Positions 46,906-57,089 of a stretch of 64,000 bases of DNA are shown piece by piece. Below the pieces are notes generated by a model. It searched no databases and was not told where the DNA came from. It saw only the letters and a list, made by a program, of their open reading frames with translations. How positions within the stretch are numbered: position 1 is the first letter of the stretch; the number at the start of each line of letters is the position of its first letter. Both the position numbers and the translations under genes were made by a program. Source of the stretch: Trichodesmium sp050015995 (GTDB taxonomy: Bacteria; Cyanobacteriota; Cyanobacteriia; Cyanobacteriales; Microcoleaceae); assembly GCF_050015995.1 (NCBI RefSeq), contig NZ_JBNHEP010000253.1, positions 28,082-92,081 of the forward strand, read 5' to 3'.

Positions 46906-49878
46906 TTAACTGTAAGCTTCTATCGGCAAACAAGAACAGACAAAATTACGATCGCCAAAAGCATTATCAACCCGCCCCACAGCAGGCCAAAACTTATGCT
47001 CTCGCGTCCAAGGTGCAGGATAAGCAGCACGTTGTCGAGAATAATCATGTTTCCACTCATCGACCATTAAACTCTCAGCAGTGTGAGGCGCATTCTTCAA
47101 CAAATTATCCTCTTTATCTGCCTTTCCAGTTTCAATTTCCTCTATTTCCTGACGAATAGAAATCATCGCATCACAAAAACGGTCTAACTCCTCCTTCGAC
47201 TCACTCTCCGTCGGTTCCACCATAATTGTACCCGCCACAGGCCAAGAAACAGTCGGCGCGTGAAAGCCATAATCCATCAAGCGTTTGGCAATATCTTCGA
47301 CCTCAATACCAGCCAACTTTTTCAACGGACGCAAATCCAAAATGCACTCGTGAGCAATAAACCCATGCTTACCCTTATACAAAACTGGATAATAACTCTC
47401 CAACCGTTGCGCAATATAATTAGCATTCAAAATCGCGATCTTAGTTGCATCAGTCAAACCATCTGCACCCATCATGGCAATATACATCCAAGAAATAGGT
47501 AGAATACTGGAGCTACCCCAAGGTGCAGCAGATACCGCTCCACTAGAATTTTCCCCACCAATATTAATAACAGAATGCCCCGGTAAAAACGGTGCTAAAT
47601 GAGAATTGACCCCGATCGGACCCATTCCCGGACCTCCGCCACCGTGAGGAATGCAAAAAGTCTTGTGCAAATTCAAATGACAAACATCAGCACCTATTTC
47701 CGCAGGACGACATAATCCTACTTGAGCATTCATATTCGCTCCATCCATATAAACTTGCCCACCGTAACCGTGGATAATTTCACAGATATCAAGAATCTCT
47801 TCCTCAAATACACCGTGAGTAGAAGGGTAAGTAATCATTATGGCAGCTAAATTATCTTTATGCTTTTCTGCCTTTTTCTGTAAATCTGCAATATCTATAT
47901 TTCCTTGACGGTCACACTTAACAACCACAACCTTTAACCCACTCATCACTGCCGAAGCAGGGTTTGTACCATGAGCAGATTCAGGAATGAGACAAACATT
48001 GCGATGTGCTTCCCCACGGTGAGCATGATATTCGCGAATTACTAATAAACCAGTATATTCTCCCTGGGAACCCGCGTTTGGTTGTAGAGAAATTGCTGCA
48101 AAACCTGTGATTTCTGCCAACCATTCCTCTAGTTGCTCAAACATTATTTGATAACCTTTGGTTTGAGAAGTAGGAGCAAAAGGATGAATTTTGGCAAATT
48201 CCGGCCAGGTTACAGGTATCATTTCTGCTGTAGCATTAAGTTTCATTGTACAGGAACCCAAGGGTATCATTGATGTTGTCAAAGATAAATCTTTTGACTG
48301 CAAGCGATGGATGTAACGCAAGAGTTCGGTTTCAGAATGATAACTGTTAAATACTGGGTGAGTTAGATAACTGCTAGTACGAGAGAATCCCCCCTGACCC
48401 CCCTTGGTAAGGGGGGGAGTGTTTTCGGTGTTCTTAGTAAGGGGGGAAACGTTTTCGATGTCTGGCAGTGCTTTCCCACCAGCAAAAATTTGCCACAGAT
48501 TTTGTACATCCGTCTCAGTGGTAGTTTCATCTAGAGAAATACCAACTGTTTGTTCGTCAAAGGTTCGCAGATTAATACCTACATTTTCAGCAGCATCAAT
48601 AATTTCTTTTGCATTTTTCAGAGGAGAGTCAGCACCCACTGTTATCCGAATAGTATCAAAAAATGATTCTGCACCAATTTGATAACCAAGCTGTTTTAAA
48701 CCTTCTGCCAATTTAAAAGTCAAATTATGGATATTTTCGGCAATTTCTTTTAAACCATCCGGACCATGATAAACCGCATACATACCTGCCATTACTGCCA
48801 GTAAAACTTGAGCAGTACAAATATTACTCGTTGCCTTCTCCCGGCGAATATGTTGTTCCCGCGTTTGTAGTGCTAACCGTAACGCTGGGTTGCCATTAGA
48901 ATCTTGAGAAACTCCAACAATACGTCCTGGAGTTTGTCGTTTATAAGCTTCTTTAGTAGCAAAGTAAGCAGCATGGGGACCGCCATATCCCAGAGACACG
49001 CCAAAACGTTGAGTATTTCCTACCACAACATCAGCACCAAATTCTCCAGGAGGTGTTAGTAAAGTTAAACTGAGTAAGTCAGCAGCAACAGTTACTAAAC
49101 CTCCTAACTCGTGAACTTTTGCCACAAAGTCGCGATAGTCATAAATTGCTCCGTCGGTAGCAGGATATTGGAGGAGAGCGCCAAAAATTGGTTTGTCAAA
49201 AGTGAAAGTCCGGAAGTCGGCGACTATTACTTCTATTCCTAATGGTTGTGCCCTAGTTTTCACAACTTCAATATTTTGAGGATGACAGTTAGAGTCAACA
49301 AAGAAAGCTTCTGCTTTGGTTTTGCATAAACCGTAACTCATACTCATCGCTTCTGCTGCTGCTGTAGCTTCATCAAGCAGAGAAGCATTAGCTATTTCCA
49401 AACCAGTTAAGTCGGTAACCATAGTTTGGAAATTTAGCAATGCTTCCATCCGTCCTTGAGCTATTTCTGCTTGATAAGGAGTATAAGCGGTGTACCAACC
49501 AGGATTTTCTAGGATATTGCGGAGGATAATTGGTGGAGTAGTACAGTCGTAATAACCCATACCAATGAAGGAACGAAATACCTGATTTTTAGAGATTATT
49601 TCTTTGATTTGAGCAAGGGCAGCACTTTCACTTAGAGACTTGGGCAAATTGAGGGGTTGCTGGTATCGAATTTTCTGGGGAACTGTTTTGTCAATTAGGT
49701 CCTCTAGGGAAGAAATACCTAATACGGCCAGCATTTGTTGAATTTTCTCAGAAGTAGGGCCAATATGTCGTTGGGAAAAGTCAATAGACTTTTGGCCTTG
49801 GTTAGCTAGTTGTAGTTGATTGCTTGACTTTGTCTTCGATTGATGTATTGCTACCACTTTGATGTTCCTTGAAATCAA
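46906..49878 (-). CDS. gcvP: Glycine decarboxylase P protein
   Basis: 990 aa, full-length PLP-dependent P subunit of the glycine cleavage system, which releases CO2 from glycine and loads aminomethyl onto GcvH; it is essential for photorespiration. The PLP lysine motif is HLNLHKTFCIPHGGGGPG; the N-terminal hallmark FIGMGYYDC and the C-terminal ENSSGAVSAAPWGS are present. About residues 472-500 contain an extra NTENTPPLTKGGQGGFSR insert encoded by the genomic CCCCCTTGGTAAGGGGG repeat. It keeps frame and lies between the two halves of the protein. gcvH is 2.4 kb away on the same strand. Confidence 0.97.
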   Translation of the reverse strand: MISRNIKVVAIHQSKTKSSNQLQLANQGQKSIDFSQRHIGPTSEKIQQMLAVLGISSLEDLIDKTVPQKIRYQQPLNLPKSLSESAALAQIKEIISKNQVFRSFIGMGYYDCTTPPIILRNILENPGWYTAYTPYQAEIAQGRMEALLNFQTMVTDLTGLEIANASLLDEATAAAEAMSMSYGLCKTKAEAFFVDSNCHPQNIEVVKTRAQPLGIEVIVADFRTFTFDKPIFGALLQYPATDGAIYDYRDFVAKVHELGGLVTVAADLLSLTLLTPPGEFGADVVVGNTQRFGVSLGYGGPHAAYFATKEAYKRQTPGRIVGVSQDSNGNPALRLALQTREQHIRREKATSNICTAQVLLAVMAGMYAVYHGPDGLKEIAENIHNLTFKLAEGLKQLGYQIGAESFFDTIRITVGADSPLKNAKEIIDAAENVGINLRTFDEQTVGISLDETTTETDVQNLWQIFAGGKALPDIENVSPLTKNTENTPPLTKGGQGGFSRTSSYLTHPVFNSYHSETELLRYIHRLQSKDLSLTTSMIPLGSCTMKLNATAEMIPVTWPEFAKIHPFAPTSQTKGYQIMFEQLEEWLAEITGFAAISLQPNAGSQGEYTGLLVIREYHAHRGEAHRNVCLIPESAHGTNPASAVMSGLKVVVVKCDRQGNIDIADLQKKAEKHKDNLAAIMITYPSTHGVFEEEILDICEIIHGYGGQVYMDGANMNAQVGLCRPAEIGADVCHLNLHKTFCIPHGGGGPGMGPIGVNSHLAPFLPGHSVINIGGENSSGAVSAAPWGSSSILPISWMYIAMMGADGLTDATKIAILNANYIAQRLESYYPVLYKGKHGFIAHECILDLRPLKKLAGIEVEDIAKRLMDYGFHAPTVSWPVAGTIMVEPTESESKEELDRFCDAMISIRQEIEEIETGKADKEDNLLKNAPHTAESLMVDEWKHDYSRQRAAYPAPWTREHKFWPAVGRVDNAFGDRNFVCSCLPIEAYS

Positions 49879-50417
49879 TGTCTCATTATAGTTGTAACAA
49901 AAATTAATACCTAAATGCTAGGTAGAGAGTCAAGTCATCTGTTGGGATTATGGGCCAAATTTAGGTATTGTTAATCAAGAAGCAGTTACAGATCAAAAAA
50001 TCAAGTATTTCAAAGTTAAGTAGCCAGGCATAATTACAGACATAATTAAATGTCACTATGTCCGCAGCGACTGTAACGGAGTGGAAGGAAACAATCTCAA
50101 GTGTTGGAGCTGCATCAATATTTTGTTAGATATAGGACTTACGCATTTAGCACAAAAGTATTGGCTTGAGATTACTTTCCTGACGGAATGCTTTGCAAAG
50201 GCTCTGGTTTGTCGAACGTAATGACAAAAATAAGTTATTTTGCATAAATCCTAAGATGACAGAAATAAGTTATTTTGGATAAATCCTAAGATAGTTAGAT
50301 TTATTCACGTTTACCTACTTAAAACTGAAAAAATACTGAACTGAAAAAATACTGAATCGAAACTTTTAACTGCAAATATATTATTAAAGTTTTTACTACT
50401 ATTAAAGTAGTAGTTTT
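49879..50417. repeat. gcvP upstream region with palindromic repeats
   Basis: Holds a CGCAGCGACTGTAACGGAG module (50060), related to that at 46215, GGACTTACGCAT (50126), a CGGAATGCTTTGCAAAGG module (50193), and a direct repeat of ACTGAAAAAATACTGAA. No gene. Confidence 0.5.
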
Positions 50418-51545
50418 TTGATTATGAATATAAAATTTATTGCTGCTGGTTTAGGGACTTTAACTGCTTTCTCATTATCATTAAGTGAAGCCAACTTAGG
50501 ACAAGCTCAAGCAGTTGAGAATAGTGTTAATTATGCTCAGATGGAATTGCAGGAAAACTCAATAGAACCTGATAGTGTTAATTATACTCAGATGGAATTT
50601 GATTGGGAGGAGTTGTGGGAGCAAATTAATAGTTTCCCTTTGTTCAGATATACGACAGGGATAACTTTAATATTTTTCTTGATTTTTGTCTTTGCAATCT
50701 GGCGGGAAAAAGAATTAAAGTTAAACCCAATTACTATGAGGCATGAAAGAGTTAATCTTATTACTTATTTTAATAATCTCTTATCTTCTATAGCTAAGAA
50801 AGAACCTTGGGAAATATTCGAGAAAATATTTGTGCCGATTTTTATAGGTTTAATTGCTAGTTTTATTGCTTACGATCTAGAACAACTTGAAGAAAAAATT
50901 TCTGACAAACGTTTCCATGAGCAAATATTGGCTAACTATATGAAAGAAATTAGACAAATTTTATTAGAGCAAGAAAGGATTAATGTTGAGAGAAAAAAGA
51001 TTAATCCTAATAATACCGATCGGGATAATCAGGATATATTTAATGGTTTAATTCAGGCCAATACATGGAATTTAGCATTACGTTTAGAAGATGACGCTAA
51101 ACTAAAAGGATTATTATTGCTATTTTTGTATGAAACTAGATTAATTCTATGTCAAACAGATTTAGATTGTAATCAAATAGATCTTCAAAGTATCAACCTA
51201 GAAAATGTTCAATTAATTGGTGATTATTTGAAAGACGCTAACTTAAGAGGTGCCAACTTGTCTAATGCCAAATTTGAAGATGTTGTTCTTGTAAATTCTG
51301 ACTTAAGTCATGCAACATTAGTAGGAAGTAAATGGAGAGGTTCCAGATTAAGGGATGCTAATCTTAGTCATGCTAAATTGAATAATGCCGATCTGCGTGG
51401 TGCTGACTTAAGCGGAGCTGACTTAAGTCATGCCAACCTTACTGGAGCCAAAATAGATAAAACCACCATATTATTGTTTGCTACTTTCTGTAAGACAACT
51501 ATGCCAAATGGAAAAAGAGAAGATAAAAATTGCCCAGCCAATTAA
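50418..51545 (+). CDS. Membrane-anchored pentapeptide-repeat protein
   Basis: 375 aa. N-terminal signal-like segment ending near GQAQA (residue about 34), then membrane helices at about 76-97 (LIFFLIFVFAIW) and 137-153 (FIGLIASFIAYDL). A charged helical stretch (155-245) leads to pentapeptide repeats (about 255-350, ANLRGANLSNAKFEDV). The C-terminus has two cysteines. The role is unknown; the repeat helix likely acts as a protein-interaction rod in the cytoplasm. Start ATG 50424 is an alternative to GTG/TTG or ATA starts; 50418 (TTG) is uncertain. Confidence 0.8.
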   Translation: MIMNIKFIAAGLGTLTAFSLSLSEANLGQAQAVENSVNYAQMELQENSIEPDSVNYTQMEFDWEELWEQINSFPLFRYTTGITLIFFLIFVFAIWREKELKLNPITMRHERVNLITYFNNLLSSIAKKEPWEIFEKIFVPIFIGLIASFIAYDLEQLEEKISDKRFHEQILANYMKEIRQILLEQERINVERKKINPNNTDRDNQDIFNGLIQANTWNLALRLEDDAKLKGLLLLFLYETRLILCQTDLDCNQIDLQSINLENVQLIGDYLKDANLRGANLSNAKFEDVVLVNSDLSHATLVGSKWRGSRLRDANLSHAKLNNADLRGADLSGADLSHANLTGAKIDKTTILLFATFCKTTMPNGKREDKNCPAN

Positions 51546-51669
51546 TTAATTTCATAAGTTTGTTGCAGAGGTTAGAAACAGGGAAAAAAATAAATGAAAA
51601 GAAAGGAAAAAAAAGATTTAATTGTTACTTGTGTAAGAAGTATAATTTTATTTTTTCAATATCAAACTT

Positions 51670-52023
51670 TCATTCATTAAGAACATTAAGAAGCTTTTGG
51701 CGGATTTCTTCACAAAGTTCTTGACTAAGTTGTTTATTATCATATTTACCCTTTGTCGTTTCTGCTACTACTTTTTCTAATCCCTCTAGACTTCGATCAT
51801 TTTGATTATTAGCTGTGTAAAGTTTAGTATTTCCAGCACTTATAGCAGACTCATAAAGAGATTCTTCCGATCTATTTCTAGCGACATTATTTGTACACCA
51901 AGTCATAGCACCAACCATCTTAGCAATTTCCTCTGCCGTTTCCGTTTTTTCTGCTCGTACTGGCAAAGGTATTAAGGTAATTAAACCAATAGTTAAACCG
52001 AACAATATATAACATTTTTTCAT
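51670..52023 (-). CDS. Small exported protein
   Basis: 117 aa. Clear Sec signal peptide (KKCYILFGLTIGLITLIPL) with cleavage after VRA. The mature part is a small helical domain with two cysteines (C43, C104). No family recognised. ATG with GGAGAA upstream. Convergent with the pentapeptide gene. Confidence 0.75.
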   Translation of the reverse strand: MKKCYILFGLTIGLITLIPLPVRAEKTETAEEIAKMVGAMTWCTNNVARNRSEESLYESAISAGNTKLYTANNQNDRSLEGLEKVVAETTKGKYDNKQLSQELCEEIRQKLLNVLNE

Positions 52024-52149
52024 TTGAGTTCTCCAAGTATATTTTCTCCTATATATTTATTATATCATCTGCAAATTATCATACTCCGGCAAGATAAAAA
52101 ATAAAATTAACTCAGAACATATATACCCTACTGAAAAATATAAATTCAT

Positions 52150-52200
52150 CAAAAAAAACAATTCCCGACCGGGCATTAACAATTCCCGACCGGGTATTAA
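52150..52200. repeat. Two tandem CCCGACCGGG palindromes
   Basis: ACAATTCCCGACCGGG is repeated twice (about 52159 and 52181) with an ATTAA spacer. Each holds the near-palindrome CCCGACCGGG. They lie between gcvH's 3' end and the start of the small exported protein, so they could be an operator for the latter or a gcvH terminator element. Confidence 0.5.
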
Positions 52201-52308
52201 ATTACATTAAATCCTCTAACTTCAGTCAATGAAATAAGGGATAAAAAGAAGTAAAGGAATATATTGTAAATTATCTGAAAAATACAGAATTAATCAGACA
52301 TTATCCAG

Positions 52309-52710
52309 TTACTCTTCTCCCTCTACCATCTCACGATATTGGTCAGCAGAGAAAACATCATCTCCCTCTAGTTCATCAGGGTCTTTAACACGCACCTTGA
52401 GGAGCCAACCATCTATGTATGGGTCTTCTTCTGATAACCGCTCTGGACTTTCTAATATTTCTTCATTACGCTCTACTACCGTACCAGTAATAGGAGCTTT
52501 CAGGTCTTCTACTGCTTTGACAGACTCAATACTGCCAAAGGAGCCTTCTTTTTCTATTTGGTCTCCCTCCTCTGGAAGTTCCAGAAATACAATATCTCCC
52601 AACTGTTCAATAGCAAAGGCACTAATACCAATAGTGGCAATCTCGCCATCCATTCTTACATACTCGTGGGTTTCGAGATATTTGAGGTCGTCTGGAAATT
52701 CTAGTGTCAT
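52309..52710 (-). CDS. gcvH: Glycine cleavage H protein
   Basis: 133 aa, lipoyl carrier of the glycine cleavage system. The lipoylated lysine is K65 in GSIESVKAVEDL. N-terminal EYVRMDGEIATIGIS and GDIVFLELPEEGD are canonical. Full length. It is separated from gcvP by two unrelated genes, and gcvT is not in the window, so the usual gcvTHP order is broken. Confidence 0.98.
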   Translation of the reverse strand: MTLEFPDDLKYLETHEYVRMDGEIATIGISAFAIEQLGDIVFLELPEEGDQIEKEGSFGSIESVKAVEDLKAPITGTVVERNEEILESPERLSEEDPYIDGWLLKVRVKDPDELEGDDVFSADQYREMVEGEE

Positions 52711-52839
52711 TTAGTTCCTCACCAAAAATAGTACAAATTATGTTAGTCAAAGCAAGACTAGACTTGCATTAAAAATTATTCCGTAAAGAATAATATAAGG
52801 TAAACACCCAGTTATTAATAAGGTAAACACCCAGTTCTT

Positions 52840-53661
52840 ATGGACAAGAAAAATATTATAGGAGTACTTTTAGGGAAATTTTCTGTTATCAGATTAATTC
52901 GGTCTGCCTTAATTATTTATCTCCTTGTAGGTTTCTGGGCTTTCTTTTTCTCAGATCGGTTAATTTTTTTACCTCGTCCATCTAAATACCAGGAAAACCA
53001 GGATTTTGTCAAGCTTGAGTCTAGCAATAGAGTCCAAATTACAGGAATTTATTTACCATTACCCAAGGCAAAATATACAATTCTCTACAGTCATGGCAAT
53101 GCTGAAGACTTGGGGGCAATTTTACCCCGGTTACAAGATTTGCGAGATATTGGCTTTAATATATTTTCTTATGACTATCAGGGTTATGGTACAAGTCAGG
53201 GAAAACCTTCAGTCAAAGCTGCCTATCAAGATATTAATGCTGCTTATGAATATTTGACCCAAAAATTAGGGATACCTGCAAATCAAATTATTGTTTATGG
53301 ACGTTCAGTGGGTGGGGGGCCATCAGTAGATTTGGCATCCCGTCAACCTGTAGCTGGTTTGGTAATAGAAAGTTCATTTACAACTGCCTTTCGGGTAGTG
53401 ACCCGTATCCCTATTTATCCCTTTGACAAATTTACCAGTATTGACAAGATTAAAAATGTTAATTGCCCGGTGTTGGTAATGCACGGAAATGCTGACCGAG
53501 TAATTCCTTTTTCCCATGGACAGCAACTTTTTGCTACAGCTAATCAACCCAAGCTTTCTTTATGGGTTGATGGTGCTGGTCATCTTAATTTATTAGAAGT
53601 GGCAGGTGAGGAATATGTAAAGGTTATGGGTGAGTTTGTTAATTTGATAGAAAGAAACTAA
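52840..53661 (+). CDS. Alpha/beta hydrolase with N-terminal membrane anchor
   Basis: 273 aa. Hydrophobic segment at 20-40, then an abhydrolase fold: YSHGNAEDLG (oxyanion region), nucleophile serine in GRSVGGG, aspartate in HGNADRVIPFSHG, histidine in GAGHLNLLE. The closest type is the BEM46/ABHD13-like family, membrane-linked serine hydrolases of unclear substrate. A direct repeat GGTAAACACCCAGTT (52798, 52822) lies just before the ATG. Confidence 0.88.
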   Translation: MDKKNIIGVLLGKFSVIRLIRSALIIYLLVGFWAFFFSDRLIFLPRPSKYQENQDFVKLESSNRVQITGIYLPLPKAKYTILYSHGNAEDLGAILPRLQDLRDIGFNIFSYDYQGYGTSQGKPSVKAAYQDINAAYEYLTQKLGIPANQIIVYGRSVGGGPSVDLASRQPVAGLVIESSFTTAFRVVTRIPIYPFDKFTSIDKIKNVNCPVLVMHGNADRVIPFSHGQQLFATANQPKLSLWVDGAGHLNLLEVAGEEYVKVMGEFVNLIERN

Positions 53662-53666
53662 AGTTT

Positions 53667-53891
53667 AGAAACCGGGTTTGTATTTAGGGACTTCCAAATA
53701 AAAAATTATCCCATTAGCTATGAAAATAAGGGAGTAGGGAATAGGGAAGAAATTGAAAAAGTAAGAGAGTAGGGAGTAACCAGTCAGGATATAGTACAAA
53801 AATAGAGTACAAAAATTGGGATAATTTATTTTCTGCTATTCCCTTAGATACTTTACCATACTAATATTTGTTTCTAACAAACCCAGTTTCT
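53667..53891. mobile_element. MITE with AGAAACCGGGTTT ends
   Basis: AGAAACCGGGTTTGT (53667-53681) and ACAAACCCAGTTTCT (53877-53891) are imperfect terminal inverted repeats of a 225-bp element. The interior contains GGGAGTAGGGAATAGGG runs. Related single ends are at 40963 and 41717-41784. Confidence 0.6.
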
Positions 53892-54023
53892 GGCAGAAGT
53901 CAATTAGTCAAGAGAATACAATATTTTTGGAAAAAGCCGAACTTTAAGGTAATCTATGTTTCCTACTTTTACCCTAAATCACTACATCAACAAGACTACC
54001 TGAAAACTTTCTCTAATTATCCA

Positions 54024-54824
54024 TTATCCATTATCCATTGCTAATTTTGCTTTTGCCTTTTGCCACATTTGTTCAAACTCTACCAAACTATATTCCGAAA
54101 TAGGGCGATCGCACATTTCCTCCAGCAAAGCAAATCGTTTCAAAAACCGATGATTCGTTCCTTGTAATGCTTGCTCTGGGTTTAAATCATACCACCGTCC
54201 CAACTGCACCAAAACAAACAAAATATCTCCCATTTCTGCTTGTTGATGTTCCTTATCTTCTGACTTTAAAGCTTCTTCAAACTCCCCTACTTCTTCGTGA
54301 AACTTCTCCCAAACCCCATCAACATTTTCCCATTCAAAACCAACAGCAGCAGCTTTTTTAGAAATCTTCATTGCTGCCATAATTGGAGGTAACTGCCGAG
54401 CATATCTGCCTAATTTTTTACTCAGTAAATCATTAGTTTCCCCAATTTCTGCTGCCTTAATTTCTTCCCAATTTTGTTTAACTTCTTCAGTGCTATTTAC
54501 TTTCACATCTCCAAATACATGGGGATGTCTTCTAATCATTTTTTTGCTAATATTTTCAGCAACTTCAGCTAAAGTAAAATCATTTGCTTCACTAGCTATT
54601 TGTGCTTGCAAAACTACCTGTAATAATAAATCTCCTAACTCATCAATTATCGCTTCTTTATCCCCACCTTTTATGGCATCTACAACTTCATAAGCTTCTT
54701 CAACAATATAAGGAGTTAAAGTTTCTGGAGTTTGAGCTAAATCCCACGGACAACCCCCCTCTGGAGAACGTAATTTAGCTACTATTTCTATTAGTTCTTG
54801 TAATGCAGATAATGTCGAATTCAT
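54024..54824 (-). CDS. mazG: Nucleoside triphosphate pyrophosphohydrolase MazG
   Basis: 266 aa with two MazG domains: the N-terminal one has CPWDLAQTPETL, EEAYEVVDAI and DELGDLLLQVV, and the second has EVGEFEEAL and EMGDILFVLVQLGRW. The metal-binding ExxE...ExxD pattern is intact in both. MazG hydrolyses non-canonical NTPs to NMP and pyrophosphate. ATG start. Monocistronic. Confidence 0.96.
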   Translation of the reverse strand: MNSTLSALQELIEIVAKLRSPEGGCPWDLAQTPETLTPYIVEEAYEVVDAIKGGDKEAIIDELGDLLLQVVLQAQIASEANDFTLAEVAENISKKMIRRHPHVFGDVKVNSTEEVKQNWEEIKAAEIGETNDLLSKKLGRYARQLPPIMAAMKISKKAAAVGFEWENVDGVWEKFHEEVGEFEEALKSEDKEHQQAEMGDILFVLVQLGRWYDLNPEQALQGTNHRFLKRFALLEEMCDRPISEYSLVEFEQMWQKAKAKLAMDNG

Positions 54825-55093
54825 GTTAAATAACGAAGTTTCTTAATATTAATATAGTATGATATTCAAATCAACTCTGGAGTTGGCATCTAAGGTAGTT
54901 ATAAAGACATATCTGACTACTCCCTGGACTAAAGTCAGGAGAATTAATTGTCAGGGTTTGGTCACTAAACCCCTACCAATTTTTTCGTAGAAGATGAGAG
55001 CCAGGCAGTTTTAATCCCTGGATAAAACATGAGCCACGGGATTTATTCCGTAGTATTATACACAGGTGTGTAGGATTATGTTATCATCATACC
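54825..55093. mobile_element. Spacer and probable IS605 left end
   Basis: From 55009, AGCCAGGCAGTTTTAATCCC and ACGGGATTTATTCCGT form two small hairpins just before a broken tnpB frame. The first resembles the stretch at 25360. Upstream lies a GTTTGGTCACTAAACCCC repeat related to 3722. Confidence 0.5.
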
Positions 55094-55379
55094 ATGAGTA
55101 AATTAACCTTGACACTAAAACTACCTTCTTATCGGCTTAATGCTTATAAGGCTGCTGAAGAGTGAGCTATTGACCTTGCTCAATACTCAAGTAGCTAACA
55201 CCTTGCTGAGAGTAGATAAATCAGAAGGTCGCAAGTATACGAGTAAGGATTTTCATCATGTTGAAATAGGTTCAATGTGTATTAATCAAACTATTCTTCA
55301 AAAATTAATAATTATCTCTTCTTATTAAATGAAGATTGGCTAGAAGGTTTTTTTCTTCTGTTGGTCGATTTTATATGGT

Positions 55380-55975
55380 GTTCTCTTCGAGACCCCAGGG
55401 AAGGGAAACTCACTCTTGCAGAGCCGCTCCACAATTAAAGTCAGCGATAGCTGAAACGCCATCCCACCCTACGGTCTGCTGCGCAATTCAAGTCGGCGAA
55501 ACCCCGAAGTGCGAAGTTGTGCCCCAGTAAAATGACCGCTCTCTTGGTCGAGGGATGGCGAGGTTTCCTCGCCATCCCATCCTAGGTCATGCTGACTCTT
55601 GCCTCCTTTCCTGCGGAATGCTTCGCAAACGGAGGAGCTGCGCTTTTCATGTCGCGCAGCGAAACAGAGGAGCTGCCTCTTGCAGAGGAGCTTCCCTAAC
55701 GCTAACGCAAACGACCGCTTTTTTTCCATGAATGGAAAGGCTTTATACCTGAATTTTTCGGTAATACTTGTGCTTTTACTAAAGTTAAAAAGTTTAAACG
55801 CTTGCCTTTGGAAGTGAATAACCAAGGGTACAATGTTATATCATCTCCGGTTGAATAGTTATAATTACAGCTCGTAGTAGGGCTTTAGCCCTAAGATAGA
55901 TATTTCACGGGCTTAAAGCCCTACTACAAACAAAAACTTTTTTTATCACTAATTATCCGGAGATGATATTAGTCG
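55380..55975. repeat. Repeat mosaic inserted in the tnpB remnant
   Basis: Contains palindromic modules (GGAATGCTTCGCAAACGG, CATGTCGCGCAGCGAAAC), a diverged inverted ACCGAA-family copy (55700-55770), and an inverted pair around GTAGTAGGGCTTTAGCCC and GGGCTTAAAGCCCTACTAC (55866-55925). The outer repeats ATATCATCTCCGG and CCGGAGATGATAT (55837-55849, 55957-55969) are terminal inverted repeats of a small MITE. Confidence 0.6.
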
Positions 55976-56459
55976 TCAAGGTGATTTATTCACAGTTTCT
56001 CTGAGTCTATATCGAGGTAAGAGAAAACGAATACCTCTGAGAGTCCATTCTGCTTCACACCAAAAAACTCTGAACAAGATTATTAATGGAGATGCTCTGT
56101 TTGACTCTCTAAGGTATTTAGTATTTCCTAATCTCGGTATCTATGGATGTTCCAGAACCGGAATTAGTGAATGGTTGGATCGGAGTTGATAGACGACAAA
56201 ATAATATTGCAGTGGCAGCATTACCGAATAGTTTTGGTAAGTTCTGGAGTGGAAAGCAAGTAAAAAGCTTAAGGCGTAAATATCAAAACTTCTTTGCGTA
56301 ACTTCAAGAGTCTCAAAAGCTGAGGAAAATTAAGGACATTGAAAGAAGTGAGCCTATAATAATGACTCAGATCGATCCTGTGATTTCTAAACAATTAGTA
56401 CAATTTGCCAAGGTATAATATGGGATTGCGGTTTGAAGACTTATCAGACATCAGACAAA

Positions 56460-56760
56460 CTTCACTTCAACCCATCCCCCCTTTAGTTCCCCCCTTTGAA
56501 AGGGGGGAAGGTATTAGTCAAAACCAAGACCACTTGGCTTTTCATCGGTTATAGTTGTTGAGCAGGTACAAGGCTATTAAAGCCCCTGTACCAGTAGAGT
56601 CTTTACCGAAATAATTAAGGTTTAAAGCATCTCCTTTAAAGGAGAAACGGAGAAACAAGAAAAAATTTTCATAATTAGTCAATCCTCTCCTTTTCAAGGA
56701 GAGGTAATAATTAATAATTAATAATTAATAATTAATTATTAATTGTTGAACCGCCCCATA
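56460..56760. repeat. Second repeat insertion in the tnpB remnant
   Basis: CCCCCCTTTGAAAGGGGGG hairpin (56489-56507) and an ACCGAA-family copy (56604-56755) ending in four AATAATT units. Confidence 0.6.
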
Positions 56761-57089
56761 TACTAGACGGTGTAATAGGCGAGAGGGTAAAGCATACTTT
56801 GAGAGGTTTTGATAGTTACACTTGCAATGCCGATGGGAATGCCTCTCAAAATATAGGTCATCTCTTGACTAAGAGGGAGGCTACTCAATCTTCTGTTTAA
56901 TTTATATAAAATAAACAAATTAGTTTATCAAGAAAGTTAAGTAATTTTTATGTTTTCTGATTATCCTTTTGAGGTTATGCTAGAAAGGTGAAAACTAATC
57001 TTAATATATTCTTAGGATTAAGGCAAATTATCTGGAATATTTTTCAAATATGTATCTCTTGATACTAGCATACTAGGAACTTTCTTAAT

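Larger units (their letters stand above)
55094..56900 (+). pseudogene. Shattered TnpB-family transposase gene
   Basis: Plus-strand fragments in order: the start LTLTLKLPSYRLNAYKAAEE with stops soon after; GDLFTVSLSLYRGKRKRIPL (from about 55975); VNGWIGVDRRQNNIAVAAL (RuvC Asp region, about 56165); SKQLVQFAKV (56390); and the end YTCNADGNASQNIGHLL (to 56900), holding the last catalytic Asp. Frameshifts, stops and two insertions (55380-55970 and 56460-56755) separate them. It is a different TnpB lineage from the 19103 copy. Confidence 0.8.
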
